Shown piece after piece: positions 57,701 to 64,000 of a stretch of DNA of 64,000 nt (position 1 is its first letter; every line of letters begins with the position of its first letter). Source of the DNA: Acinetobacter apis. Its GTDB lineage: Bacteria; Pseudomonadota; Gammaproteobacteria; Pseudomonadales; Moraxellaceae. Below the pieces are notes generated by a model. The model was not told the origin of the DNA. It did not search any database and was given only the letters and a program-made list of their open reading frames with translations. Location of the stretch: the NCBI RefSeq assembly GCF_900197575.1, contig NZ_FZLN01000002.1, positions 124,001 to 188,000 on the forward strand, written 5' to 3'. The position numbers and the translations under genes are program-made.

Positions 57701-58940
57701 GAATCCTTCGCAAGAACCGCAATTGGTGGCATATTTAAAAACAGCCACAGCATTAGAAACTGCTGCAATCAACAAAAAATTGGCAAAAGTATTGCCGCCT
57801 TACATGTGCCCAAGTCACTTCATTTCACTGACTGAATTTCCTTTAAGTCATAATGGTAAATTAGACCGTAAAGCGTTACCTAAACCTATTGCCCTACAGA
57901 CACATACTCAGCGATTACCACATTCTGAAATACAGCATCAAGTTGCTGCAATATTTAAAAAGATTTTAAACATTGAAGATGATATTTCGATTGATGCTGA
58001 TTTTTTTGCGCTTGGTGGTCATTCAATTTTAGTGATGAAATTGGTGATCGAACTACGCAAAGTATTTAATCAGTCTTTACCAATGGGCATGTTAATGACA
58101 CATGTGAGTATTGAGCGTATCGCAGCCTTATTGTTATCACAAGAACGAATCCACCATGTGGAACAAAGTGGTATGCAAGCGGTGTTGCCAATACGTGAAG
58201 GCACCACACGGCCGCTATTTTGTTTTGCACCAGGTTCAGGCTCTGCATGGCAATATACGGCATTGTCACCGTATCTTGATCCAAGTATTCCTATGATTGG
58301 CTTACAATCTCCTCGTCCCGATGGGCTGCTTGCAACCAGTAGCACACTTGATGAATTGGTCGAAAAACAATTGGCAATCATTCGTACCATACAGCCACAT
58401 GGACCATATTACTTTTTAGGGTATTCCTTAGGTGGAACAGTAGCATATGCATTAGCAGCCAAACTGCTTGCACAAAATGAACAGGTGGATTATTTAGGAT
58501 TATTAGATACGTATCCTGCCGAAATTCATCAGTGGTTAGATGCCTCAGCTGAAGACCTACATGCTGAAGCAGAACAAGAACAATTGCAGTTTTTTAATGA
58601 TGTTTTAGATGATGCAGATGTGTCTCTTTGTCAAGAAACTCAGCGTTTGCAAGAAGATATTTTTGCAAATTATCGTGATGCAGTACGGCTATTAAAACCA
58701 TTTAAAATGCCAAAATTTAATGGTCATTTACATCTTGTGGTTGCAGAAAAAGATTTACTTTCGTATATCCAACCACAAGCTCAGTGGCAACCTTTGGTCG
58801 CACAGCTTTCAATAACCACGCTGCCAAATGCAGATCACAGTAATGTGTTATCACCAAGCCAACTCAAAACATTTGGGCAGACGTTAAACCAATATATTAT
58901 GCAGGCTCGTCATATTGCGGAGATTGATCATGTCATTTAA
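51783..58940 (+). CDS. Dimodular NRPS of a catechol siderophore (EntF/DhbF type)
   Basis: A 2385-residue synthetase with order C-A-T-C-A-T-TE. C1 has HHIMLDG near residue 152 and resembles the EntF starter domain taking DHB from EntB. A1 has FTSGSTGRPKG (about 630) and FSFDSSW (about 687); T1 has GGDSIS (Ser about 1032). C2 has HHLLTDG (about 1231). A2 has YTSGTTGQPKG (about 1682) and FDVSVWE (about 1728); T2 has GGHSI (about 2081). TE has GYSLGG (Ser about 2214) and a His in NADHSNV. By manual alignment to GrsA, A2 gives DVWHFSLVDK (serine); A1 gives DSIDLGLVDK, not assigned. Size and order equal Bacillus DhbF, but the second residue here is Ser, not Thr. Confidence 0.93.
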   Translation: MNQSLPYRPQANTSYTQEYPLLSTQHGIFLADHLTEIENLYAVAHCLECPNSLDISQFTLAIQQGITEAKSITAAYSTQAHQAVFLLQPDAKIAIETLDFRHLAAEQAIQQVWDWIARDRQNAPSLKQNSHALYRQVLFLTHDKVFWYQRYHHIMLDGFSLIQLTKRIMEIYQYRVLNQPVTPSPFIGVDDVIGERLAYEKSQQFKIDQQFWQRYCEDLPSPITLSIHHAAAKTTAKFVQHQLHFSTGILNKIQHLATENKCTLPDLMMALSLLYLYKMSDKSALVVGIPFMRRLGSKAIRAVMPTVNVLPVKFNVLPNSSWYDLATQVQHMLTSIRPHQKYDAEHIVRDLNSVDIHERIHGPILNYKAFDQDFKLGQDAIQTHHISTGPIDDFEFSFIVQQHTLVIELRADAERYSQQELLAHGQRLTLLLEQALAQPKQAIQQIDIVPQSEKKALIQAGTGENITHPNKYNNILDIFYEQAALYPDRIALVSGERDHLYQLSFAELSIKINQFTRYLKAQGAKKNTVIAAAMPRSAESVVVMLSILNSGASFLPLDLDYPIDRMQMMCEDANPIFVLTTPLVTHQLPPHLKRIYLDDPQVLEQIQRQDSQPIPPSQRHFDFQDVAYVIFTSGSTGRPKGVMNTHGSLLNLILSHQHTIFQPALDTVNQKHPHRTLRAAHTHSFSFDSSWIQVFWMIWGQELHIFDEHMRRDAWGLVQEIQHRHIDTLDLPPSFCAQMITNGLFAQGQHHPNLILIGGEAAPLALWQQLNAQPDLFAHNLYGPTEYTVDTFRAELKHTERPVIANPIGNTHAYVLDRDLKLCATGVIGELYISGFGIANGYLGRADLSATRFVANPFQSQQRMYRTGDLVRWNTQGKLEFMGRCDDQIKIRGYRVEIGEVENALSILPNIESAVVIAEPMNNSHRLLGYCVVKGFVWNASDAEQLSQSYLSVLRENLPDYMVPSALTVMQQFPRNVSGKVDKKALPRPQISTLSRTAQTPEQQLLCDLSAQILKLERMGIDDDFFMIGGDSISAIMLCTQLRQHGYVLKPSEVFQLKNMAAMSSRLKKLEQQANTPLTSQALIDEQVLQQVKSKYGEHFTVLPLLPLHKGMLFHTQLNAQHASYNAFTQMSLTGQINHQDLQHALNTVLAKHPQLAGWFDSENAEEPIFIYQDQITQNWPLTQLHCTVNQLENHIQDVLQQPMQVNQAYGLIRAVLIEHSKTHAELIILIHHLLTDGWSTPLFMQDFIAAYQKPSAHLNPLSHSYHDVMLQLVQQDHAASQTIWAEDLDDAQPLILFEASKNHAIQEYAYQLSPTLSQQLEQRLREVGITLNVFMQIIWAMTLQTYAYREDIIFGTPVSGRTAPIMGLEQQIGLFLNTIPVHVKLNMQKNLWQQLDALQQLHSRHLEHDGLGLNEIQNLCGKGQLFDTLLVVENYPDHQYLEQPFGNAQIEKLTNRGYSHYPLALLVIPDQSIELLLEHRGVVDQPDLLMMRIVQMIETALHQPHLILADYQMQLPQEMQFVQSINQTQHDVPATTLQTLLQHAAQKHAHTVALIDAEHTLNLKQVREQVCYLAQQLQQHNVQAGDVVAIALPRSAKLSLAVLAVIEAGAAYLPIDLQHPHERIQYMLEDAQPRLIITESNILTDLPTARFDFDVLFEIQADTFANYQPPPISPQHPAYMIYTSGTTGQPKGVLVSHQAIVNRILWMQAQYPLHTDDVILQKTPSTFDVSVWEFFWSYLVGARLVMAEENAHKDPIKLLDIIQTQGITTLHFVPSMLSVFEQAVRACISQTECQQLPLKRVFCSGEALPTSLTTSFSQHFNADLYNLYGPTEAAVDVSFMQANTAIDTSEHHIAIGYPVWNTELYILDQYLRPVPLNVDGELYIAGEQLALGYHHRPDLTASRFVANPFHHGKRMYRTGDIAHWQSNGRIQYVGRADDQVKIRGQRVELGEIEQQIRLITQVDDVVVHPVVLNPSQEPQLVAYLKTATALETAAINKKLAKVLPPYMCPSHFISLTEFPLSHNGKLDRKALPKPIALQTHTQRLPHSEIQHQVAAIFKKILNIEDDISIDADFFALGGHSILVMKLVIELRKVFNQSLPMGMLMTHVSIERIAALLLSQERIHHVEQSGMQAVLPIREGTTRPLFCFAPGSGSAWQYTALSPYLDPSIPMIGLQSPRPDGLLATSSTLDELVEKQLAIIRTIQPHGPYYFLGYSLGGTVAYALAAKLLAQNEQVDYLGLLDTYPAEIHQWLDASAEDLHAEAEQEQLQFFNDVLDDADVSLCQETQRLQEDIFANYRDAVRLLKPFKMPKFNGHLHLVVAEKDLLSYIQPQAQWQPLVAQLSITTLPNADHSNVLSPSQLKTFGQTLNQYIMQARHIAEIDHVI

Positions 58941-60183
58941 CCGCTTAGTGACAGATTTTAGTATTCTGAAAACCAACCGTCATTTTCGTCATATTTTTAT
59001 TGCACGAACTTTGTCGTTATTAACCATTGGAATGTTAATTGTTGCCATTCCACAACAAGTTTACCAAATGACACATGACCTGTTGCATGTCGCTTTTGCG
59101 ACTGCAATTGAAGGCATTGCCATGTTTATTGGGTTGTTATTGGGTGGCATTTTATCTGACCGTTATGACCGAAAAAAACTGATTTTATGTGCTCGAAGTT
59201 TATGTGGTATTGGGTTTATCGGCTTGGCTGTGAATGCCATGTTGAGTTCTTCATCACTTAGCGTCATTTATTTTTTAAGTGCTTGGGATGGTTTCTTTGG
59301 TGCCTTAGGTGTAACCGCCATGATGGCAGTCATGCCCATTATTGTTGGTCGTGAAAATATTATGCAAGCACGTGCTGTCAGCATGTTGTCAATCCGTCTT
59401 GCAACAGTGATTGCTCCTGCATTAGGTGGCATAATTATCGCTACAACCAATATTGCTGCTGCTTATTGGATTGCAGCCATCGGTACTTTATTGACTGTGA
59501 TGTTATTGCTCAACTTGCCGTCCCTTAAACCACTGCAACACAATGAAAATACTGAATCACCATTCAAACAACTGTTATTAGGCTTTAAATTTGTGTTCCA
59601 TCATAAAATTGTCGGCAGTACCATTTTAATTGGTACGCTGCTTAGTTTTAGTAGCGCAATTCGTATTGTTTTTCCACAAATGGTTGAGCAGCAATTTGCA
59701 GGTGGTGCGTTTGAATTGGGACTCATGTATTCAGCAGTGCCTTTAGGAAGCGTTGTTGCTGCTTTTTTAAGTGGTTGGACCAATCAACTTATCCGTCCAG
59801 GGAATGTCATGCTGTATTTTTGCTTGGCCGTATTTACAAGTATGATTGCGATTGGTTTGAGTCCATGGTTTAGCCTGACCTTGTTTATTTTAACCGTATT
59901 TGGTTACTGCAGTGCGGTTGCCAACTTATTACAATATAGTATTGTGCAAGGCCATACGCCTGATCATTACTTGGGGCGTATTAATTCCATTTGGTTGGCA
60001 CAAGATGCATCTACAGATTCTATTGCCACCACAGGTCTAGGCTTACTCACGCGTTTCTTACCGATTGCAAGCAGTATCTTTTATTTTGGGTTAATCAGTT
60101 TATTCATTGGATTACTGTGCATGATGCGTTTTAGCAGCGTACGGAAAACAAGCTTACAAGATCCTGATTTACAAGAAAGTTAA
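58930..60183 (+). CDS. entS: MFS siderophore exporter (EntS type)
   Basis: A 417-residue, 12-helix MFS transporter, from ATG 58930 (MSFNRLVTDFS) with GGAG eight bases upstream; E. coli EntS is 416 residues. The loop motif GGILSDRYDRKKLIL lies between helices 2 and 3. It overlaps the 3' end of the NRPS gene by 11 bases, so the two are coupled. It should export the new catechol siderophore to the periplasm. Confidence 0.9.
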   Translation: MSFNRLVTDFSILKTNRHFRHIFIARTLSLLTIGMLIVAIPQQVYQMTHDLLHVAFATAIEGIAMFIGLLLGGILSDRYDRKKLILCARSLCGIGFIGLAVNAMLSSSSLSVIYFLSAWDGFFGALGVTAMMAVMPIIVGRENIMQARAVSMLSIRLATVIAPALGGIIIATTNIAAAYWIAAIGTLLTVMLLLNLPSLKPLQHNENTESPFKQLLLGFKFVFHHKIVGSTILIGTLLSFSSAIRIVFPQMVEQQFAGGAFELGLMYSAVPLGSVVAAFLSGWTNQLIRPGNVMLYFCLAVFTSMIAIGLSPWFSLTLFILTVFGYCSAVANLLQYSIVQGHTPDHYLGRINSIWLAQDASTDSIATTGLGLLTRFLPIASSIFYFGLISLFIGLLCMMRFSSVRKTSLQDPDLQES

Positions 60184-60190
60184 TACAGCA

Positions 60191-60219
60191 TCAGAAGAAA
60201 GCAACTTGCTTTCTTCTGA
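60191..60219. terminator. Inverted repeat between entS and entD
   Basis: Perfect 12-bp arms TCAGAAGAAAGC/GCTTTCTTCTGA around AACTT, between two convergent genes. No strong T-tract on either side; termination may be rho-assisted. Confidence 0.6.
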
Positions 60220-60239
60220 CCTCCCCCATCTAAATGCCT

Positions 60240-60956
60240 TTATTTCAATTGAGAAACCCAAGTCATTATGTGGTTTGGAGCGACTTGCCAATAGCCATCA
60301 TACTCATCAAGCAGTTGATACTTTTTCTGTATGTGATCTGAGAATTTTAATTTAACCCGCTGCTCTGCGAATGATATTTCAAATAAAGATGCATCTAAAA
60401 AATCAATATAATGCTGAACTTGTGGATAAACAGCTTTATATAAACTTTCTTTCATAGAAAACACAAGAGTAAGAAATTGCTGAAAGCTAAAATATGATTG
60501 TGCTTTTTGCCATATATTTAAATCTTGCTGATTTAAAATTAAATGCTGTCCATCTGTTAATAACTCCTCGCTCACCCAATGCTCTATATCCATGCCAATA
60601 TAATTGACTTGGCAAGAGACCATGACCACAACTTGCTGCTTGGAGTGACTAATACTGCCTAAAATAGGTGAAATCCATTGGGGTAAACGCTGTACACACG
60701 ATGTAATTGGTTGATAAAAATTAAAATGATGTGCCAATATCGCCTGAGTTAAAATCCTTCCGCTATAAAATTCTAATTGCCGCTGAGCAACAGCATGCTG
60801 CATATATTGTGGAGGCTTAAGAGATTTGAACAACTCAAGATCAATATGGTTTAAATCCAATTGATAGCAGATCCAATCCTTGCCTAAATTTAATTTTTCC
60901 GCTTGTTTAAATACGTGCTGAATTAAACGTGAATTAAAATATAAATAATGATTCAT
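60240..60956 (-). CDS. entD: 4'-phosphopantetheinyl transferase (EntD type)
   Basis: A 238-residue PPTase. It converts the apo carrier domains of EntB and the NRPS to holo form using CoA. Key motifs: IGSISHSKQQVVVMVS, YIGMDIEHW (Mg-binding Asp and Glu) and FSMKESLYKAVYPQVQ (FxxKES). It is convergent with entS and shares an upstream Fur box with the 61.1 kb operon. Confidence 0.92.
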   Translation of the reverse strand: MNHYLYFNSRLIQHVFKQAEKLNLGKDWICYQLDLNHIDLELFKSLKPPQYMQHAVAQRQLEFYSGRILTQAILAHHFNFYQPITSCVQRLPQWISPILGSISHSKQQVVVMVSCQVNYIGMDIEHWVSEELLTDGQHLILNQQDLNIWQKAQSYFSFQQFLTLVFSMKESLYKAVYPQVQHYIDFLDASLFEISFAEQRVKLKFSDHIQKKYQLLDEYDGYWQVAPNHIMTWVSQLK

Positions 60957-61062
60957 TAAAAAATGCTAATAAAATAAATTGTTAAATAAAATTATATATT
61001 TATAGTTTAAATTATTTTCTAGTGATCACTTTTATTTAAGCTTAAAAATATAAATTATTTAC

Positions 61063-61081
61063 TTGATAATGATTATCAATT
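61063..61081. promoter_or_regulatory. Fur box between entD and the membrane-protein operon
   Basis: TTGATAATGATTATCAATT is a near-perfect Fur-type palindrome (GATAATGATTATC core), 48 bases before the 61129 gene and 107 bases before entD; it may serve both divergent transcripts. Confidence 0.85.
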
Positions 61082-61128
61082 ATATATACTCTTCAACAAA
61101 TAAACAATGATTATAATTTATCATTCAT

Positions 61129-61386
61129 ATGAAAATGCTTGGAATATTACTCACGCTCATAGGGACATTGAGCATCTATTGCAGCCATAAAAATCAGAAT
61201 TTATTCATCGTACCTCTTCCGCAAATATTTAAATTATTGGGAATAGAGATTTTATTGGTTGCACTGATTGTCCTCCTCATCAGCTTACCTAAAGTGGTTG
61301 CTTGCTTCATTTGGATTACGTTAATGATTTTGGTTTGGTCACATATTCCATTCATTAAACTCTTGAAACGCAGGCTGAATCCATGA
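61129..61386 (+). CDS. Small membrane protein (DUF3325-like) of iron-linked operon
   Basis: An 85-residue protein with three hydrophobic helices (about 4-18, 35-53, 56-75) and a basic C-terminus (LLKRRLNP). By size, helix layout and place ahead of a DUF3649-like and a PepSY-TM gene it corresponds to the DUF3325 proteins of iron-regulated PepSY operons. The family match is tentative. It overlaps the next gene by four bases. Confidence 0.65.
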   Translation: MKMLGILLTLIGTLSIYCSHKNQNLFIVPLPQIFKLLGIEILLVALIVLLISLPKVVACFIWITLMILVWSHIPFIKLLKRRLNP

Positions 61387-61673
61387 AAAAAAATGCTGCG
61401 AAAACAATTCAACCTGATTGGTGGTCAAAGTCATGTGTTGGGGCAATTTTAGGTTTAAGTTTAGCGATTGCTTTGGGCAATTTAATTGTGGTGATTGGTA
61501 AACACTTTTTTGCGGTTGGTCTGATGGTACAGATTGGCATGTGGAGTATTGCATGGTTGTGGATGCCCCTCTTTTTTATCAGCTATCTATTTTATACCGG
61601 TAAAACTGCGTTTATCTACATGGCACTTGCCAATACCGTGGCCTATAGCTGCCTGTTCTTTTTACGAGGATAA
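61383..61673 (+). CDS. Small membrane protein (DUF3649-like)
   Basis: A 96-residue protein with three hydrophobic helices (about 18-40, 44-62, 74-93). It begins MKKNAAKTIQPDWWSKSCVG and contains GMWSIAWLWMPLFFI. DUF3649 proteins accompany PepSY-TM reductases in iron-starvation operons; the assignment rests on helix pattern and neighbours. It overlaps the previous gene by four bases and precedes the PepSY gene by three. Confidence 0.7.
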   Translation: MKKNAAKTIQPDWWSKSCVGAILGLSLAIALGNLIVVIGKHFFAVGLMVQIGMWSIAWLWMPLFFISYLFYTGKTAFIYMALANTVAYSCLFFLRG

Positions 61674-61676
61674 AGC

Positions 61677-63248
61677 ATGAAAATTCGCTCTGATCTCATG
61701 AAACTCGCAAAAAGTATGCATACTTGGGTGGGTGTAAGTGCAGGTATTTTATTGTTCATCTGCTTTTTTGCAGGTGGGTTAAGTATGTTTCAACATCAAA
61801 TTAGTCAATGGTCGACGCCACAACAGCAAGTTTTACCTGCTATCCAACCTGAGCAATATAGCCAACTTATCCAACAAGTTCAGGAAAAATATCCTGCTAC
61901 CCGACAGTCTTTTTTATTAAACATTCATTCTCTTGAACATCAATATGCCCCATTAATTTGGAAAGAATCTGAACATCGTCAAGGCTTTAATCTTGCACAA
62001 CAGACATGGCTTGCAAGCTTAGATTCGCAAGGTCAGCTCATGACACAACAAGTTAATTTATCCAAAGCAGGTTGGTTAATCGAACAATTGCATGAAACGG
62101 CGGGTATTCCTGGCATGGTTGGCCGCCATGGCTTAGGCGTTTATGTGATGGGTGTGGTTGCCATATTATATTTTTTAGCCTTAATGACCGGTCTCATTTT
62201 ATTACTTCCTACATTGGTCAAAGACTATTTTGCGGTTCGTCCCGGAAAAAATAAAAAACGTTTTTGGTTAGACACCCATAATGTGGTTGGAATCACAAGC
62301 TTACCGTTTCATATCATTATTTGTATTTCTGTCATTGTTTTTGCATTTCATGATTTTTTTTATGATTCAATTAATCAGCTTGCGATGAAAGGAAAACCTG
62401 CTTTTAACCGACCCAAACAAGAGCAACCTCATTTTCCATCAACCACGCTCGATATTCAGCAAATATTGCTCAAAACTCAAAAAGTAGCACCTGAATACAC
62501 TGTGGACTACATTGAATTTAGTAATTTAGATCAGCCGCAAAAAGCGGCAGCACGTATTGCTTTATATAGCAGCGATCAAATGTTGCGTGGGGCATCAAAT
62601 GATTTTGTACGCATGAACCCATACCACATTGAAAAGATCAATTACAGTGGTATTAGCACGCAAACAGATGCAGGCAATACCTTGGTCAATGCGATGTTTA
62701 GTCTACATTTTGGTAGCTATGGTGGTGATGTGGTACGTTGGATTTATTTTATTTTTGGTATAGGCGGTGCTTTTTTATTTTATTCAGGCAACATTCTTTG
62801 GATTGAAAGCCGTGCTAAAAAGCAAAAATTTGCACATGACCCGATTCCTGTTCAACGTAAAGATGTCACTTTTTTTGCGAATTTAACCATTGGCATGTGT
62901 TTAGGCTGTATTTTTGCAATTACAGGAACATTATTGATAAGTTGTTGGTTTTATTCAGTCGTTCATATCACAAGCATAAATCACTTCTTCCTTTATAGTT
63001 ATTATGCTTTTTTCCTTTTGTGTACAGCTTATACATTCATGGTTGGCTATGCAAAAGCATTGCCGCATTTATTGGCAGCCATTTCAGTCAGTTTGGTTCT
63101 AATGCCAATCACCTCGTTCATCATCTCTAGCACCAACATTTGGCTTAATGTGCTTGCGCTATGTACCGCGTTTATGTTCTTTCGCTTTTATCAACAAGCG
63201 CAAGACCGTGCACATGCAGCACCTATAGGCTCGTTATGGGCAAAATAA
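61677..63248 (+). CDS. PepSY-TM protein, putative ferrisiderophore reductase
   Basis: A 523-residue inner-membrane protein: N-terminal KLAKSMHTWVGVSAGILLF, a first helix pair, a periplasmic PepSY-like region (about 40-150), a helix near 158-178, a DTHNVVGITSLPFHI helix (conserved histidines), a large soluble loop (about 235-335), YIFGIGGAFLFYSGN, and several C-terminal helices. Histidines at HTW, DTHN and HFGSYGG are spaced as in haem-binding PiuB/FoxB-like proteins, which reduce ferric siderophores in the periplasm. Its Fur box and neighbours support that role here. Confidence 0.82.
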   Translation: MKIRSDLMKLAKSMHTWVGVSAGILLFICFFAGGLSMFQHQISQWSTPQQQVLPAIQPEQYSQLIQQVQEKYPATRQSFLLNIHSLEHQYAPLIWKESEHRQGFNLAQQTWLASLDSQGQLMTQQVNLSKAGWLIEQLHETAGIPGMVGRHGLGVYVMGVVAILYFLALMTGLILLLPTLVKDYFAVRPGKNKKRFWLDTHNVVGITSLPFHIIICISVIVFAFHDFFYDSINQLAMKGKPAFNRPKQEQPHFPSTTLDIQQILLKTQKVAPEYTVDYIEFSNLDQPQKAAARIALYSSDQMLRGASNDFVRMNPYHIEKINYSGISTQTDAGNTLVNAMFSLHFGSYGGDVVRWIYFIFGIGGAFLFYSGNILWIESRAKKQKFAHDPIPVQRKDVTFFANLTIGMCLGCIFAITGTLLISCWFYSVVHITSINHFFLYSYYAFFLLCTAYTFMVGYAKALPHLLAAISVSLVLMPITSFIISSTNIWLNVLALCTAFMFFRFYQQAQDRAHAAPIGSLWAK

Positions 63249-63253
63249 CTTTG

Positions 63254-63294
63254 TTGATAAACGACCTGTTTAATGTATTCAGGTCGTTTATCAA
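63254..63294. terminator. Bidirectional terminator-like hairpin
   Basis: Perfect 15-bp arms TTGATAAACGACCTG/CAGGTCGTTTATCAA with an 11-base loop, between the PepSY gene and the convergent kinase-like gene. T-tracts are short. Confidence 0.75.
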
Positions 63295-63319
63295 AACACA
63301 TTTTGAATGGTGTATCATA

Positions 63320-64000
63320 TTAAATTATAAATGTACCAATAGTCTCTTCGCCTATCAGTGCTTTATATAAACGATCTGAGTACATACCATTTCCAACCCA
63401 AACCTTGCCTCCTCTTTTTAAAATAAACTCAGGAACACATCGATCAACAGCCGTATGACCAAATGTGATTAACTCTTGAGCAGAAATACTTTGTAAGGGT
63501 TTGGCTTGTGCAAAATCAGAATTTATTGGAAATATTCCATCTACATTGGTTAAAACCATTGTAATTGGGCTCTGTATAACCCATGAAAACCAAACAGCTA
63601 TACCATCAGAAGTGATATCCCAAGTTTTTTGAAAAGGATCCATGGTAAAAATAATCTGTGATGGTAGTAAAACAGGTATTAAATGTTGATCAGATATAAA
63701 TCGAGCTTCTGCCAATGTAGTACATGGTCGTAAATATTTGCTAAAAATAGGATCACAAATCATCAAACCGGTCTGATCTTGAGCTCGCGCACAAGCTGCA
63801 TGATGTGTTTCTGCAGATAAAGTATATTTTTGATCTATTTTTTCAATTGCTTTATCTGTTGGACCACCTCCAGGAATAACTAAAAGCTTTTTACCGTTTA
63901 ACCGGCAAATTTCTAACGCTTGTATGGCATGATGCATTTTTTCAGCATCAATTAATAAACTACCACCAAACTTAATCACACAATCAAAATTATAGTCTGT
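63320..64000 (-). CDS. Amino acid kinase family protein (partial, N-terminus beyond window)
   Basis: An amino-acid-kinase fold protein (uridylate kinase/aspartokinase/glutamate 5-kinase/MfnE superfamily). The frame is open to the window edge and reads TDYNFDC before VIKFGGSLL, so the GTG at 63979 is probably not the true start. Seen motifs: KFGGSLL (phosphate loop), VIPGGGPTDK, ITSDGIAVWFSW, VLTNVDGIFP (a kinase Asp), and a C-terminal VPEFILKRGGKVWVGNG. It most resembles the MfnE-type [5-(aminomethyl)furanyl]methyl-phosphate kinases or uncharacterised relatives. It is convergent with the siderophore-linked operon and may be unrelated to it. Confidence 0.7.
   Translation of the reverse strand, partial: TDYNFDCVIKFGGSLLIDAEKMHHAIQALEICRLNGKKLLVIPGGGPTDKAIEKIDQKYTLSAETHHAACARAQDQTGLMICDPIFSKYLRPCTTLAEARFISDQHLIPVLLPSQIIFTMDPFQKTWDITSDGIAVWFSWVIQSPITMVLTNVDGIFPINSDFAQAKPLQSISAQELITFGHTAVDRCVPEFILKRGGKVWVGNGMYSDRLYKALIGEETIGTFII

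Noticed and set aside
1..64000. CRISPR arrays, insertion sequences or prophage
   Set aside because: No regularly spaced repeats, transposase, integrase or phage structural genes were seen anywhere in the window.

Overview
The window looks like a chromosomal segment of an Acinetobacter species (Gammaproteobacteria, low GC, AT-rich spacers). The case rests on the gene content: a PglL-type pilin glycosylation ligase, a pilB-pilC-pilD-coaE cluster, an Omp33-36-type porin, tpiA-secG-tRNA-Leu(GAG), and proteins that read like Acinetobacter versions throughout. The species cannot be fixed from the sequence alone. I see no insertion sequence, prophage or CRISPR array.

Left part (1-36 kb) is mostly housekeeping. 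It holds a truncated pglL; a META/DUF4377 lipoprotein; an ssuADCB alkanesulfonate operon without ssuE; tRNA-Leu/secG/tpiA; pilBCD-coaE; a DMT exporter; rlmB; ppnP; recN; yqgE-ruvX; an isolated secreted pectate lyase; an AaeAB-like efflux operon facing an IclR regulator; ssb; a YajR-type MFS protein; a DUF475/TerC-like protein; tenA; a GlpM-like protein; a small probably Fur-controlled protein; uvrA; a porin; a channel-like protein with a degenerate filter; and dedA. Around 36-37.7 kb lie a small lipoprotein, a SirB-like protein, bolA and two identical tandem tRNA-Gly(GCC) genes.

Next to the tRNA-Gly pair (37.7-42.7 kb) is a compact four-gene minus-strand group: NUDIX hydrolase, PLD/SF2-helicase/DUF3427 protein, SAM methyltransferase and HNH endonuclease. 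Its composition resembles a defence or DNA-processing island. The helicase gene is broken by one in-frame TAA, which separates the N-terminal region from the HKD nuclease motif.

The right part (42.9-63.3 kb) is an iron-regulated catechol siderophore locus with five Fur-like boxes in or near it (one more lies at 29.3 kb). A TonB receptor and entA-entC-entE-entB (2,3-dihydroxybenzoate synthesis, activation and carrier) run leftward. fes, an MbtH-like gene, a 2385-residue dimodular NRPS and an EntS-type exporter run rightward, with a convergent EntD-type PPTase. The NRPS reads C-A-T-C-A-T-TE. By my manual alignment its second A domain carries a classical serine code (DVWHFSLVDK) and its first a code I cannot match (DSIDLGLVDK). 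With a trilactone-type esterase (Fes) and a terminal TE, the predicted product is a cyclic or linear (DHB-X-Ser)n triscatecholate rather than plain enterobactin; X is unknown, possibly a cationic residue. No FepBCDG importer is present. Instead a Fur-boxed trio of small membrane proteins plus a PepSY-TM protein follows, suggesting reductive iron release at the inner membrane. The window ends in a truncated amino-acid-kinase-family gene.
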